From assembly GCA_903813345.2 (NCBI GenBank), contig CAIIXF020000003.1, positions 5,233,815 to 5,297,814 of the forward strand: a DNA stretch of 64,000 bases, given 5' to 3'. Positions 25,101 to 40,100 of this stretch are shown one piece after another. The notes beneath the pieces were generated by a model, which was given only the letters and a program-made list of their open reading frames with translations, made no database searches and was not told the origin of the DNA. Within the stretch, counting starts at the first letter, position 1. Every line of letters starts with the position of its first letter. Origin of the DNA: Owenia fusiformis. Its lineage: Eukaryota > Annelida > Polychaeta > Sabellida > Oweniidae. Both the position numbers and the translations under genes were made by a program.

Positions 25101-28100
25101 AACAGTATAAAGGTTTATATGTTTAGTAAAAAGTATAATGGTCTATATCATTGGTCAACAGTATAAAGACCAATGTATTTGGTTAACAGTATGTCTAATG
25201 TGTAAGGTCAACAGTATAATGGTCTATATGTTTAGTCAGCAGTATAAAGGTCTATATGTTTGGTCACACAGTATAGAGGTCTATATGTTTGGTGAATAAT
25301 AATTAGGTAAATGTGTTTGGTCCACAGTTTTAAGGTCTATATATTTAGCCAACAGAATTAAGGTCTATATAGTCAACAATATAAAAGTATACATGTTTGG
25401 TCAACAGAATTAAGGTACCGTATTAGCCATGATTGGTGCCCAGGCACTTAAAGTAAGTCAAAACGGTTAAAAAAGTTTTCCTTATTAGCGCCAATATGAG
25501 TCCCGACTGAGATAAAATGCCTAGAAAAATTGGTAAAAATTTGACAAGTCGATAGGAAAACGTTCTTAACCTACTGAATTTCTTCTCAGTCTCATTTTGG
25601 ATTGCATATTGGGACCGGCTATTTTCAACACATACCAAAACAAGATGGCTAGATAACAGGAAAAATCACGGATTATGGACATGAATTACCAACATTTTAT
25701 ACATCTTATGGTGTGAGTGACATATTCAAGCTGGAATACTTTTTGAAAAACTGCAAAAAGTAACGAAAACCAGCAAGTACTCTATTATCACCCACTGGAT
25801 TTCTTCATTTGACCCTAATGATTGTTAATTCAAGGACCCAGGGACTCACCCTCAGGCCTCCAAAAGTTTGGGGGCTCTAATAGGGACATGGCACCAATTA
25901 AGACTTTTATGGTATGTTTAGTCTTGTATGTTTGGTCAGCATTATTAGGGCCTGTGTGTTTGGTCAACAGTATAAAAGTCTATATGTTTAGTCAACAGAA
26001 TTAGGGTACATGTATATATATTTGGTCAATGGTATTCAGGTCTATCTATTAAGGTCTATGTGTTTAGTCAATAGTATAAAGTTCTATATGTTTGGTTGGT
26101 TAACAGTATGAAGGTCTATGTGTTTGATCAACAGTATTAATGGCAAATGCATTTGGTCAACAGTATAAAGGTCTATGTGTTTGATCAACAGTATTAATGG
26201 CAAATGCATTTGGTCAACAGTATAAAGGTCTATGTGTTTGGTCAACAGTATTAATGGCATTGTGTTTGGTCAATAGTATTAAGTTCTATATGTTTGGTTG
26301 GTTAACAGTATAAAGGTCTATGTGTTTGGTCAACAGTATTAATGGCAATGTGTTTGGTCAACAGTATAAAGGTCTATGTGTTTGGTCAACAGTATTAATG
26401 GCAATGTGTTTGGTCAACAGTATAAAGGTCTATGTGTTTGGTCAACAGTATTAATGGCATTGTGTTTGGTCAATAGTATTAAGTTCTATATGTTTGGTTG
26501 GTTAACAGTATAAAGGTCTTTGTGTTTGGTCAACAGTATTAATGGCAATGTGTTTTGTCAACAGTATAAAGGTCTATGTGTTTGGTCAACAGTATTAATG
26601 GCAATGTGTTTGGTCAACAGTATAAAGGTCTATGTGTTTGGTCAACAGTATTAATGGCAGTGTGTTTGGTCAACAGTATAAAGGTCTATGTGTTTGGTCA
26701 ACAGTTCAAAGGTCTATATGTTTGGTCAACAGTTTAAAAATCTAATGTGTTTGGTCAGCAGTATAAAGGTCTAATGTGTTTGGTCAACAGTATGAATGTT
26801 TGATCAACTGAATTAATGTTTATTTGTTTGGTCAATGGTAATGAGGTCATTTTCATATGTGAACCATATTTAGGTCTATGCATTTCATATTATACTAAAG
26901 AGAGAGATGTTTGCTAATCAGATAAGCTGGCTATGTGAATAAATTTACCTGGATGTGAGAGATCAGATGTCCTGTTAGCCTGTGCCCCAGGCCTCCACAC
27001 ACAGCTGGGGTCTCCAAGTTCCTGGCCATTGCTCATACCATCCTTGTCTGAGTCTTTCATACATAGAGTAGGGTTCCATTTCTTTAAAAAAAACAGTTAG
27101 TCTTATCTGTGTTATTTGAACCATGATACTTGGCAAATTGATGAAGCTTTGGATAAGCTTTAAAATGATATTTGACACATACTATGGTATATGTCTGCCT
27201 AGGGAGGGGGCATACTTTTGGGACACCCTGTAGACAAAATAGCTATGCATTGAGACATTAAAATCAGACACTATTCTTTTTCACACATAGGTAGGCATGA
27301 TATATATCACATTGTTGTTATGCAGATCAAACTGTCAAATCTAGCCTTTGAATTAGGGCTACTATCCTTATTCAAAGTCTTGATATAAGACATTCGTGGT
27401 TATAATCATCCATAATTCATTTAGCGAATTCATGCAAAATTAACAGGTGACTGATATTTCAAACCATTACAGGTGTTAGATGTATAGTATTAAGTTTACA
27501 GCTGATTTTTATATTTTAGATGGCCACCTTGGATGTCTTTTATCTCTTTATATTTGTGAATCAATTTTATGTTAGATTGTGGATTGTGTCATGCATCTTT
27601 GACCTGATACACAAAAATGTCAACATTTTATATTTCAGTATTACTAACAAAATAGTTATATTGAAATTAAAAATACGGATGTGTTTTTGGCTCACCCTGT
27701 ATCTGAATCAATTATTCTCTAGTCTACTGTATAGTAAAGTAACATTAAAAAAGACTAAATGGGCACTTATTAAGGTGTAAATGTATGCATGAAATCTATT
27801 TACGATATGTGATGTTTAATTCCTTTGTAATTTGTAAATCGAGACTTAGTTAACAAATAGGAAAATTCGTGGATCATGACTCATCTTAAAACATAATTTC
27901 AAAAAGTATTAAATTATCATCCCACTGAACAAATTTTGTAGGGATATAGAGAAACAGTCCATCCATTTACCTGTCCATCTGTTTATCCATCCATCCATTT
28001 GTTTATCCAGGCTATAAGTCAAAGGTTGTTGACAGATTTGGCTCAAATTATTTAGGCATACATGTATGTCTAATGGGTATTAGGACTTCTACCCAAGAAG

Positions 28101-31100
28101 GAATTCTCAATATGGTCACTTAATTATGAATGGCTGCCATTTTTTTGTAAAATATGTAATCTTTGATAACTCAAATAACAGTTGATGGATTTTATATGCT
28201 GATACCTAACAATTAAGCAACATAAATATACAAACCATATTTAAGCAGATATCGGACAAATTCATAAAAAAATATTTTTTGATGGATAAAATTATCTATC
28301 ATTTTTAAACCAGAAGTGTGTTCTCTGACGTCCATGACAAAGAAGATGATGTATAAAGATTATACGTCTTCTATGTATAAAGTTATATCAATTTTCCCAT
28401 GGATTCGATTTTAAATGCTCCTAATTGATCTTCGATTGCTAACTATGAATTCTATTAATACTGTTTTGACTTCCCCGCTTCATAAAAAGAATATTATCAC
28501 CATTTACTCGACTCATAAATTTACATCCGGTCTACCGAGAAAAATAAAAGTTCTTAAAAGTTTTTTCAATCCTCAGTTGAAGTTTGGCTTTTTAAAGGTT
28601 CAAACACAGACTTTGAACTTCGATACCAGTTTTTAAATACATGTACAGTATTACATTTATGATAAAGGATTTTCAAGATTTTTCAGGATCATTTTTGACT
28701 TTTTTGGAATCATCTACAAATTGCCATAAGTTCATATCTTATCTTGTTTTACAGATTTAACCTTAACTGCTCTTTGAAAGGTCAAAAATCCTTTTTAGCC
28801 TTCACAGATTGCTTAAAATTTTGATGCATGGACTTTAAAAGTCTTCTACATAAATTGTTTGGTACTCACCTTTCCATTTGCCAAGAAGTCTATCCCAAAT
28901 TGGTTTCTACTACCTCCCCCTTCAGGGTTCCTATGTCCCACACCATTCCAAGTGTAGTTTTCCTTGCAGGGGTGAGGGACCTGATCTCCATTTGGGATAA
29001 GCCCTTGGAAATATTGGTACCCTTTCCCAGAATTAATAATGCCAAACACGAAGACTACAAATATAGTATGCTGCTCCATATTGTGAATATTTATTGTGGT
29101 CTTAGCTTTATAGAAAGCATTTTATATTTCATTTATTGAAGTACAGTAAAACCTTTCTTTAATGAGCACTGACTCAACACTTGTAGAATTCATGTAAGTC
29201 ATTATTACGTTACAATTGGTTCTGGTTACATTGAATTGGTAATTCTTCAACAACATAGACATTCTTGAAAAAGTGTTCACATATTTAGTTTATATGCAAA
29301 TTAACATAATCTATTTGTCTTTCAATAGCTCTAGGACTTTACAAATCTGCACTTTGCATTGCATATCTGTCCATTTAGTGGCCTCTTGTATTTCATGGTA
29401 CCAGGCATTATGACCACTGTGCACTTCTCCACTTTTATTTTATCTTCCAGACAGATTTTATCATTTCAACTTGCAGAAAACTTTATATGGGGTTTTTATT
29501 TGTGCAAAACATTTTCAGGTAATTTTGTATAAGTTCTGTCAACTTTAATAGGTTGTTTACTGTATGATTTGTAAAAAAATTGCAATTTGTATTCCATTTT
29601 AATTTTTAGTAGTAATAAACAAAGCCCAAGGCCTGTATGAGTGACTAAGGTTGGTGCAGGTGGTCTAGAATAAAGCCTGATGTTGGTTTAGAAAGCATGG
29701 CTTCCATTCATTGTGGTTTCCGCTACAATATTAACATTTGCATGGACACCTACATGTTTTAACTGTTCTAACATGATGACAGAATGCATATTTTTATTAT
29801 CTGGAGGACAACACTACCTATTCTTAAATAGCTATTCCCCTGCAATTCCTTGTTCCTTCATTATGAGCGGTTTTTCAGCTCATATCAATCTTTCAGCTCA
29901 CATAAAAATCATTATGAACTGTTTCTTTCAGCTCATATCAAACTCATTATGAACAGTTTCTTTCAGCTTACATCAAACTCATAATGAACTGTTTCTTTCA
30001 GCTCACATCAAATTCATTATGAACAGTTTCTTTCAGCTCACATCAAACTCATGATGAACTGTTTCTTTCAGCTCACATCAAACTCATTATGAACAGTTTT
30101 TTTTCAGCTCACATCAAACTTATTATGAACTGTTTATTTCAGCTCACATCAAACTCATTATGAACAGTTTGGAGAGATGAAAGGATCACTGCAGATAGAT
30201 GGGGGCACTGAAATGATGATTGCTTTACGTGGAGTCAGAGATCATTCATATGGTAAATATTTCACTATAATAAGCTGTTTTAATTTTCAAGTTAATTTGA
30301 CTTTATGGCTTCGTTACGGACCTACAAAGCTTTTAATTAACCTATTATATTAAAATCAATTACAACTGTAATGCAGCTAATGTAAAAATGCCACAATAAT
30401 ACCAACAAATGTGCCATTAGTCAATTAATAAGGTACATGTACATCTATGATTGTTTCTGTGGAGCAGGTGTTCGCAACTGGCATTCCATCTATCGCTATA
30501 TTATTCACATGGGGCACCTGGAGGATGGGAGGTCATTCCACATTGGAGTGATCAGCATGCCAGGAGCTTTGTCATAGTAAGTAACCTCAGTTGACACATA
30601 TCCAACACTCCTCTCCTCAGTTTCTCTCCTCAGTTTGAGGATGTAAACTGCAAAACACATGTGGTTGAAAAGTGGCAGACCGCAGGTGCAATATTTTATA
30701 GAATGTTTTAATTGGTTAAACATCTTGTGTAAAACAATTCATATATTTTAGACGTATATGATAGTTGATACTAATTCCTCCAATTCTTTATATTTATCCA
30801 CTGTTTCAGTCTGAAGATGGGATTCCTTATGCAAGCAAATTCTCGCCAGTTCCCTATAACTTGGACTGACCTTGACCTTGCCAACAACGGGGAGAACCAG
30901 GATGCACCTGGAGATTATGCTTTTAGCTTTAAAGCTGGTAACTTTGCACATTTCAAAACTCTTCATAACTGTATATTTCTTCAATTTCTCTGTATGTAGA
31001 GTATAACTTGTCAAATTAATCACAAAGGTACATGGGACAGCAATAGAAAAAATAGATTATAAAGGTTCTTGTACTACCTTTGCAAGATGTGTTTCTGTGC

Positions 31101-34100
31101 ATTCTTGATGAGCTTTGATAATTCTTCTCTATTAAGTCAAAGGCCTTGACATCAAAGAGCTTCTTGTGGTGAAACCTTTTAATGTGTCTATAAAACTGTA
31201 GAGCAACGGATATCAATATATGTATACGCCCCATAAATTTTTGTTTAATAGTTACTGAAATTAAAAAATATTGCTGTTTAATATATTGGAGTTATTACTG
31301 TTTGTGATTAGTCATAAATATGAGAAATAACTGTTGTTTTCCAGGAGGGAAGCTGTACACACTTCAAGTTAATGTCCGGTACACCCACATTTACTATCAA
31401 CATGAAGACTGGCGATCAGTCGTGCATGAAAGAATCGCAAACTTCACAATGAATGGTGTAAAGGGCTATGGGATAAGTGAACTCCTATATAGGTGCATAT
31501 TTCTATAAGTTAAAGAAAACAAGATTTAGATCTCAATAATGAAACCACTCAGTTGACATCCTTATAATGAAACCACTCAGTTGACATCCTAATAATGAAA
31601 CCACTCAGTTGACATCCTAATAATGAAACCACTCAGTTGACATCCTAATAATGAAACCACTCAGTTGACATCCTAATAATGAAACCACTCAGTTGACATC
31701 CTTATAATGAAACCACTCAGTTGACATCCTAATAATGAAACCACTCAGTTGACATCCTAATAATGAAACCACTCAGTTGACATCCTAATAATGAAACCAC
31801 TCAGTTGACATCCTTATAATGAAACCACTCAGTTGACATCCTAATAATGAAACCACTCAGTTGACATCCTAATAATGAAACCACTCAGTTGACATCCTTA
31901 TAATGAAACCACTCAGTTGACATCCTTATAATGAAACCACTCAGTTGACATCCTAATAATGAAATCACTCAGTTGACATCCTAATAATGAAACCATTCAT
32001 TTGAGATCTCAGTAATTGAACCATTCATTTGAGATCTCCATAATCAAATCACTCAATTGAGATCTCAGTAATCAAATCACTCATTTGAGATCTCAATAAT
32101 CAAACCACTCAGTTGAGATCTCAATAATCAAACCATTCATTTGAGATCTCAGTATTAAAACCACTCATTTGATATCTCAACTATCGAACTACTCAGTTGA
32201 GATCTCAATAATCAAATCACTCAGTTGAGATCTCAGTAATCAAACCACTAGATTGAGAAATTTTGTGTATGAAGAATCTTGAATTGTGGAAACATATTTT
32301 ACAGAAATGAAGGTATGTGCCCAATCACTGAACGACCACATACTGTGACTATGTTGAAGGAACCCTCTGTCGGACTTGAAAAGAATACATTAGTTTTTCC
32401 ATTTACCCATAATGCCTGTGGAAGCTCCTTATTGGTAGGCGGAAAAGGATCCCAGCTGGCACTTCTATCAACTGTTGGTGAACAGGTAAAATCGATAAAT
32501 TTTATTTTCAGAAACCTGAGTCTGAACTTTCAGCCTCTAAGCCTGATCATTTCTTTTACCTATTTCACAGATAAGATTTCATCTCACCTAGCAGAGACTA
32601 GAGTCTTTCATCCTCCATCTTGAAATGTGAGGTGGATGCATATTAAAAATACATTTAATTTAGAAAACTCAAAAATATGTTGAATAAATGATCCTCCAAA
32701 GTAAATTGAATAAATAATACTGCAGTATACATTGAATGAATATTAATGATATTCCGAAATGCATTGAATAAATGATTTCATGACTTAAAAGGAAGAATAT
32801 TTTATGTCAACCACAATATGAGGAATTTCAAACCTTCTTTATTCAACTCTACTATATATTTTTTAAACCAAAACAATCTAACACCATTTTACCCATTTCA
32901 GATGGGGTTTACTGTCCCTAAAGGGTTTTGTGTAACAATAGCAGCCTTTGATCAACACCTACAGGTATGTATAACTTTCAAATGAGCTTGTATAGCTCCC
33001 TCTGAAATATTGCTAACAGCCTTCCATGTATCACCTACTATCTGGTCAAAAAGCAAACATTATGACACGGAATCAAATAATGCAATTGTTATATACTGTA
33101 TGTGATAGACATCAGTGAGGTTGAATAATTAGAGAGCAACATTGGAAATACTGTATATAACATTCATATTTTGTATTAAGTCATGTACATGTAATATAAT
33201 AATTAATGAAACTGCAGCCTCACTAAATGATATATTTACAAACTTCTTGAATGATCTGGTTCAATGAAAGTTGATTCAAACTCATCAAACTCTTGTTTAC
33301 TTGCAGAACAATTGCGCAATAGAGGAGAAAATAAGAGAGTTGTCTGATATTACAAGGTAAGAACTAGCTATCTGGCTGAACAAAGTTTGAGTAGGAAGAA
33401 GAGTATCTTTCCTTGTGTCTCAGATTAGTCTGTCCCTTCCTGTATTTGGACGATATCCCATTCATTCACATAGCCTTAACATTGTATATACATGTATATA
33501 ATTTCAGTGGTCAAAGAAATGGTGATTTCCAGTGTACATGTGAAGCTCTGGTGAGAATGTTCCAGAAGTCACCTCTCCAAGCAGATGTGAAGATTGCCAT
33601 AGAGGAGATGTTGCAGCATGTCTTTGCTGATACCTGGAGGGAGAAGGCTTTTGCTGTGCGTTCCTCTGCAGCAGGTACACTGATTTATATGGTTTGGTGG
33701 GGTTTATTTGTGTTGATATCCTACACATATTCCCACTATGATTACAATCAATTTAAAACATATTTGTCAAATGATCTGAAAAGTACTTTATGGTTATCTG
33801 TCCATGCACTCATTCAGTAGGGCAACTCAAGTACAAGTGAATGATTTTTCTTCAAAATAACATACGGCTTTAACTGGCCTATTAAGACAGGGGATGAAAG
33901 AATTTCTGCAAAAATGGCTAAAATGTTTGGGGATTTTTAATTATGCAAATAGATGAAATTTTTTTATCAATAAACACATTCATTTTGTCAGGGAATTCCT
34001 TGTTTGAATCTGAGAGAAGTCAATGATTTTTGATTTCTTATGTATGCCTGTATTATAGTTTTGAATTAAAGGTAGAAAGACATCAAATAGCATTGATTTT

Positions 34101-37100
34101 GGCTTAATATTTGATAATCAATTCAGCTCCTGGAGTGTTCACCTGGCTGACTAAAATGTCAGATTTTCACAATGAATTTCTTCAACTAATTCACAATTTC
34201 TGCCAAAATGGACATGATGTTTTTGAATAAAACATTTTGATCTCAGATGTTTCAACCTGACATGGGTCTTATCTGGTTTCTTTGCTACTTTGATGTCCTT
34301 CTTGGTCATTGTACGCCTAACCCTTTCTGATAAACCCTGAATGTAAGGTTTGAGACAATGATCAAAATATAATTGTAACCAGATCATCTCAAAATATGTT
34401 TGTTTTATTTGCTGTTCTCTGTGGATTTACCCTAGACATACAGTATAGTACAGTTGTTGCTTTCCTGTTTACAGGTGAAGACAGTGAAGAGATGTCTGCT
34501 GCAGGCCAAATGGAAACTCTCCTTGGGGTGAGGGGACTTGAGAATATCTACACTGCTGTTCTAAAATGCTGGGCTTCTCACTTCACATTCCAAGCTGTTG
34601 AATATAGAAGGTTGCTACTCACTGTCTACATCAGATTTTGAATAACTTTGCACTTTTTTGCACAAGTTTTTATGCCACCACCAAAAGTGGTGACATATTG
34701 TTATGGTTTCCGTTTTTTTGTGACGGCGGTTGGTGGTTGGTGGTAACTAATTCTAAAAACTTCCAATAACTTAAAGGATGTATATAACTATCAAGAAAAC
34801 AATAAAAATGATTTTTTTGAAGAATATCATCAATTAGATTCATTTTCATTTAAATGCAATATACATATGTATACGCTTTCTAATCAAATCTGAAAATAGT
34901 CGAATACTCGGCCTATGATCTCAGAAATTCAAATCTGATTTTTAGATTTAAGACTTGACCTTCTCAAGGTAAAAAGGTCTTTTTTCAAATTGTCAAATAA
35001 CGCAGATGCGATTAGGTAGTTACCAGATTCACCACCAGGTGGCTCGTTCGGGTCACATAGTATGGCGGGTATAGTAGAAAGTTTCCTTTAACTTAAATTA
35101 CATCTATTTACGTGGTTCAATTTTCATATAACCCTTATGTATCTAATAGTTATGCAAATTAAAATATGTCCAGTAAAAGAAAATGTTATCTGTCCTATAC
35201 AAGAGAAGATAATTCACTTTTTGTGATTTTGTAACATGGGGTCTATGGGGAATCAATCCGAACAAGATTTCACATTTTCAAAAATAATTAAATTTGATAT
35301 ATTAAAGTTGATAGACAATTTTCGAAACCATATTTCTAATAGTACTTTTACATGCAGATTTCAAATATGAGATCACTTTGACTGAATTTTGAATATTAAA
35401 TGACGTAAATCAAGATTTTTTCTACTCGCCTCTTGTCAATTGACATATTCTTTGTCAAAAAAATCATCTACAAGTTCTCAGAAGTTCAAATCTGACTAAG
35501 ATTGATCTCAAAATATTGTGAGCAACTAGGTGGTTACAATTTTGTCATGTTAATGCCCTGTTTATCTGCTTGTAATTGGACCATGTGATTATCAAAACTG
35601 GATAATGGTTGGTGTATAAATCATGTGCATGCTTCCATCACTCTGTCAAGTATCAAATCCTTTGGGGAATAAAGTCTTACCTTCTCAAGGCAAGTTATTA
35701 TTCAATTTTTAAAAGAAATGGTCCATAATATGCATAAATAGGAGTGTAGTAAAGAAATGGATTTTAATTATATTATTTGTTTGTAGACAACATGGTCAAG
35801 CAATCAAGTCAACAATGGGTGTCCCAATACAAGAGATGGTTCATGCAGAGACTGCAGGTAATGAAACTGTACAGTTCACCTCTTCAAATGAAGATCCCAA
35901 TTATTATTGAGATGTTTGTGATTCAAGATACACTGTGCTTTTAAAGAATGGTGTCTTGCACTTTACACATATGGTACTTTTTCTTTATTTATTTATTGCA
36001 CAAAGAATACAACCAAGCTTACATGTCATAGTGTGCTTTAAGCATTATTAGCCACATTATTTATCAGTCTATGTATATGATAATATAATAGTATAGCACA
36101 CTGTATATGTATATGTCTTGTATGTTTCAGGTGTGCTGTTCACCAGAGACCCAGTGACAGGTAATCCAGGTGTGATGACTATGAATGCAAACTATGGCCT
36201 TGGTGAGGTATGTATATTAAGTACATGTAAGTTATTTGTAAAACAGTAGCTGATCAATAGAGTACAGATTGAGATGATAGATGTTTCTGGATATTATCAG
36301 AATGTTCACCAATATGTACAAGGAAAACATTAAGGAAAGTTCAAATATTCTTTTATGCTGCTACGCCATCTGCACACTACTTGCTTATGTTTAGATCCAG
36401 TATAATGCAAAGTACAGACCTGTAATACTTGAAATGATTAAATGAACTAAATTACAACTAAAAATGGCAATTCACATTTATTTTTGCATTTTACATGTAC
36501 ATATATCATTAGAAAATGTCAGATGTCTTACTAAAGAGGATTTATGCATATGGAGATGTGTATGGAAGTTGATCATTAACAAATTTATGTCTTTTCTCCT
36601 TTATTGGCAATGTTAAATCTTATTCTTACATATCTCTAAGAGTGTTCTTTTATTTTCTAGTTTCTTATTCTTACATGTCTCTATTTTCAGTCTGTTGTTT
36701 CTGGACTTTCTGATCCTGATACAATTGTCATATCCAAAACCTGGGATGATAAGCTTTCCATACTTGACAAACAGTTGGGCTCCAAGAAAGTGTCTATGAA
36801 TGTAACAGGTAATGAAATCAAGTAGAACAATGTGAATAGGGAATGGCTGGCAGTAAGGATTGAATGTAACAGGTAATGAAAACAAGTAGAACGATGTGAA
36901 TAGGGAATGGCTGGCAGTAAGGATTGAATGTAACAGGTAATGAAAACAAGTAGAACAATGTGAATAGGGAATGGCTGGCAGTAAGGATTGAATGTAACAG
37001 GTAATGAAATCAAGTAGAACGATGTGAATAGGGAATGGCTGGCAGTAAGGATTGAATGTAACAGGTAATGAAATCAAGTAGAACAATGTGAATAGGGAAT

Positions 37101-40100
37101 GGCTGGCAGTAAGGATTGAATGTAACAGGTAATGAAATCAAGTAGAACAATGTGAATAGGGAATGGCTGGCAGTAAGGATTGAATGTAACAGGTAATGAA
37201 ATCAGGTAGAACAATGTGAATAGGGAATGGCTGGCAGTAAGGATTGAATGTAACAGGTAATGAAATCAAGTAGAACGATGTGAATAGGGAATGGCTGGCA
37301 GTAAGGATTGAATGTAACAGGTAAGAAATCAAGTAGAACAATGTGAATAGGGAATGGCTGGCAGTAGGGATTGAATGTAACAGGTAATGAAATCAAGTAG
37401 AACAATGTGAATAGGGAATGGCTGGCAGTAAGGATTGAATGTAACAGGTAATGAAATCAAGTAGAACAATGTGAATAGGGAATGGCTGGCAGTAAGGATT
37501 GAATGTAACAGGTAATGAAATCAAGTAGAACGATGTGAATAGGGAATGGCTGGCAGTAGGGATTGAATGTAACAGGTAATGAAATCAAGTAGAACAATGT
37601 GAATAGGGAATGGCTGGCAGTAGGGATTGAATGTAACAGGTAATGAAATCAGGTAGAACAATGTGAATAGGGAATGGCTGGCAGTAAGGATTGAATGTAA
37701 CAGGTAATGAAATCAAGTAGAACAATGTGAATAGGGAATGGCTGGCAGTAAGGATTGAATGTAACAGGTAATGAAATCAAGTAGAACGATGTGAATAGGG
37801 AATGGCTGGCAGTAGGGATTGAATGTAACAGGTAATGAAATCAGGTAGAACAATGTGAATAGGGAATGGCTGGCAGTAAGGATTGAATGTAACAGGTAAT
37901 GAAATCAGGTAGAACAATGTGAATAGGGAATGGCTGGCAGTAAGGATTGAATGTAACAGGTAATGAAATCAGGTAGAACAATGTGAATAGGGAATGGCTG
38001 GCAGTAAGGATTGAATGTAACAGGTAATGAAATCAAGTAGAACAATGTGAATAGGGAATGGCTGGCAGTAAGGATTGAATGTAACAGGTAATGAAATCAA
38101 GTAGAACGATGTGAATAGGGAATGGCTGGCAGTAGGGATTGAATGTAACAGGTAATGAAATCAGGTAGAACAATGTGAATAGGGAATGGCTGGCAGTAAG
38201 GATTGAATGTAACAGGTAATGAAATCAGGTAGAACAATGTGAATAGGGAATGGCTGGCAGTAAGGATTGAATGTAACAGGTAATGAAATCAAGTAGAACA
38301 ATGTGAATAGGGAATGGCTGGCAGTAGGGATTGAATGTAACAGGTAATGAAATCAAGTAGAACAATGTGAATAGGGAATGGCTGGCAGTAAGGATTGAAT
38401 GTAACAGGTAATGAAATCAGGTAGAACAATGTGAATAGGGAATGGCTGGCAGTAAGGATTGAATGTAACAGGTAATGAAATCAAGTAGAACAATGTGAAT
38501 AGGGAATGGCTGGCAGTAAGGATTGAATGTAACAGGTAATGAAATCAGGTAGAACAATGTGAATAGGGAATGGCTGGCAGTAAGGATTGAATGTAACAGG
38601 TAATGAAATCAAGTAGAACAATGTGAATAGGGAATGGCTGGCAGTAGGGATTGAATGTAACAGGTAATGAAATCAAGTAGAACAATGTGAATAGGGAATG
38701 GCTGGCAGTAGGGATTGAATGTAACAGGTAATGAAATCAAGCAGAACGATGTGAATAGGGAATGGCTGGCAGTAAGGATTGAATGTAACAGGTAATGAAA
38801 ACAAGTAGAACAATGTGAATAGGGAATGGCTGGCAGTAAGGATTGAATGTGGATTGAATGTAACAGGTAATGAAATCAAGTAGAACAATGTGAATAGGGA
38901 ATGGCTGGCAGTAAGGATTGAATGTAACAGGTAATGAAATCAAGTAGAACAATGTGAATAGGGAATGGCTGGCAGTAAGGATTGAATGTAACAGGTAATG
39001 AAAACAAGTAGAACGATGTGAATAGGGAATGGCTGGCAGTAAGGATTGAATGTAACAGGTAATGAAATCAAGTAGAACAATGTGAATAGGGAATGGCTGG
39101 CAGTAAGGATTGAATGTAACAGGTAATGAAAACAAGTAGAACAATGTGAACAGGGAATGGCTGGCAGTAAGGATTGAATGTAACAGGTAATGAAAACAAG
39201 TAGAACGATGTGAATAGGGAATGGCTGGCAGTAAGGATTGAATGTAACAGGTAATGAAAACAAGTAGAACAATGTGAACAGGGAATGGTTGGCAGTAAGG
39301 ATTGAATGTAACAGGTAATGAAATCAAGTAGAACAATGTGAATAGGGAATGGCTGGCAGTAAGGATTGAATGTAACAGGTAATGAAAACAAGTAGAACAA
39401 TGTGAACAGGGAATGGCTGGCAGTAAGGATTGAATGTAACAGGTAATGAAAACAAGTAGAACGATGTGAATAGGGAATGGCTGGCAGTAAGGATTGAATG
39501 TAACAGGTAATGAAATCAAGTAGAACAATGTGAATAGGGAATGGCTGGCAGTAAGGATTGAATGTAACAGGTAATGAAAACAAGTAGAACAATGTGAACA
39601 GGGAATGGCTGGCAGTAAGGATTGAATGTAACAGGTAATGAAAACAAGTAGAACAATGTGAACAGGGAATGGCTGGCAGTAAGGATTGAATGTAACAGGT
39701 AATGAAAACAAGTAGAACAATGTGAACAGGGAATGGCTGGCAGTAAGGATTGAATGTAACAGGTAATGAAAACAAGTAGAACGATGTGAATAGGGAATGG
39801 CTGGCAGTAAGGATTGAATGTAACAGGTAATGAAATCAAGTTGAACAATGTGAATAGGGAATGGCTGGCAGTAAGGATTGAATGTAACAGGTAATGAAAA
39901 CAAGTAGAACAATGTGAACAGGGAATGGCTGGCAGTAAGGATTGAATGTAACAGGTAATGAAAACAAGTAGAACAATGTGAACAGGGAATGGCTGGCAGT
40001 AAGGATTGAATGTAACAGGTAATGAAAACAAGTAGAACAATGTGAACAGGGAATGGCTGGCAGTAAGGATTGAATGTAACAGGTAATGAAAACAAGTAGA

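Larger units (their letters stand above)
22840..26880. repeat. 28-bp minisatellite (ggtctatgtgtttggtcaac...)
   Basis: Units around 'tatgtgtttggtcaacagta' separated by 'taaaggtc' or 'ttaatggcaa', with a 56-bp two-unit higher-order period (tataaaggtc/ttaatggcaa alternating) in 24.05-24.65 kb. It is interrupted by the element at 23358-23855 and by the exon copy. It does not contain a splice site of the gene. Confidence 0.9.
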
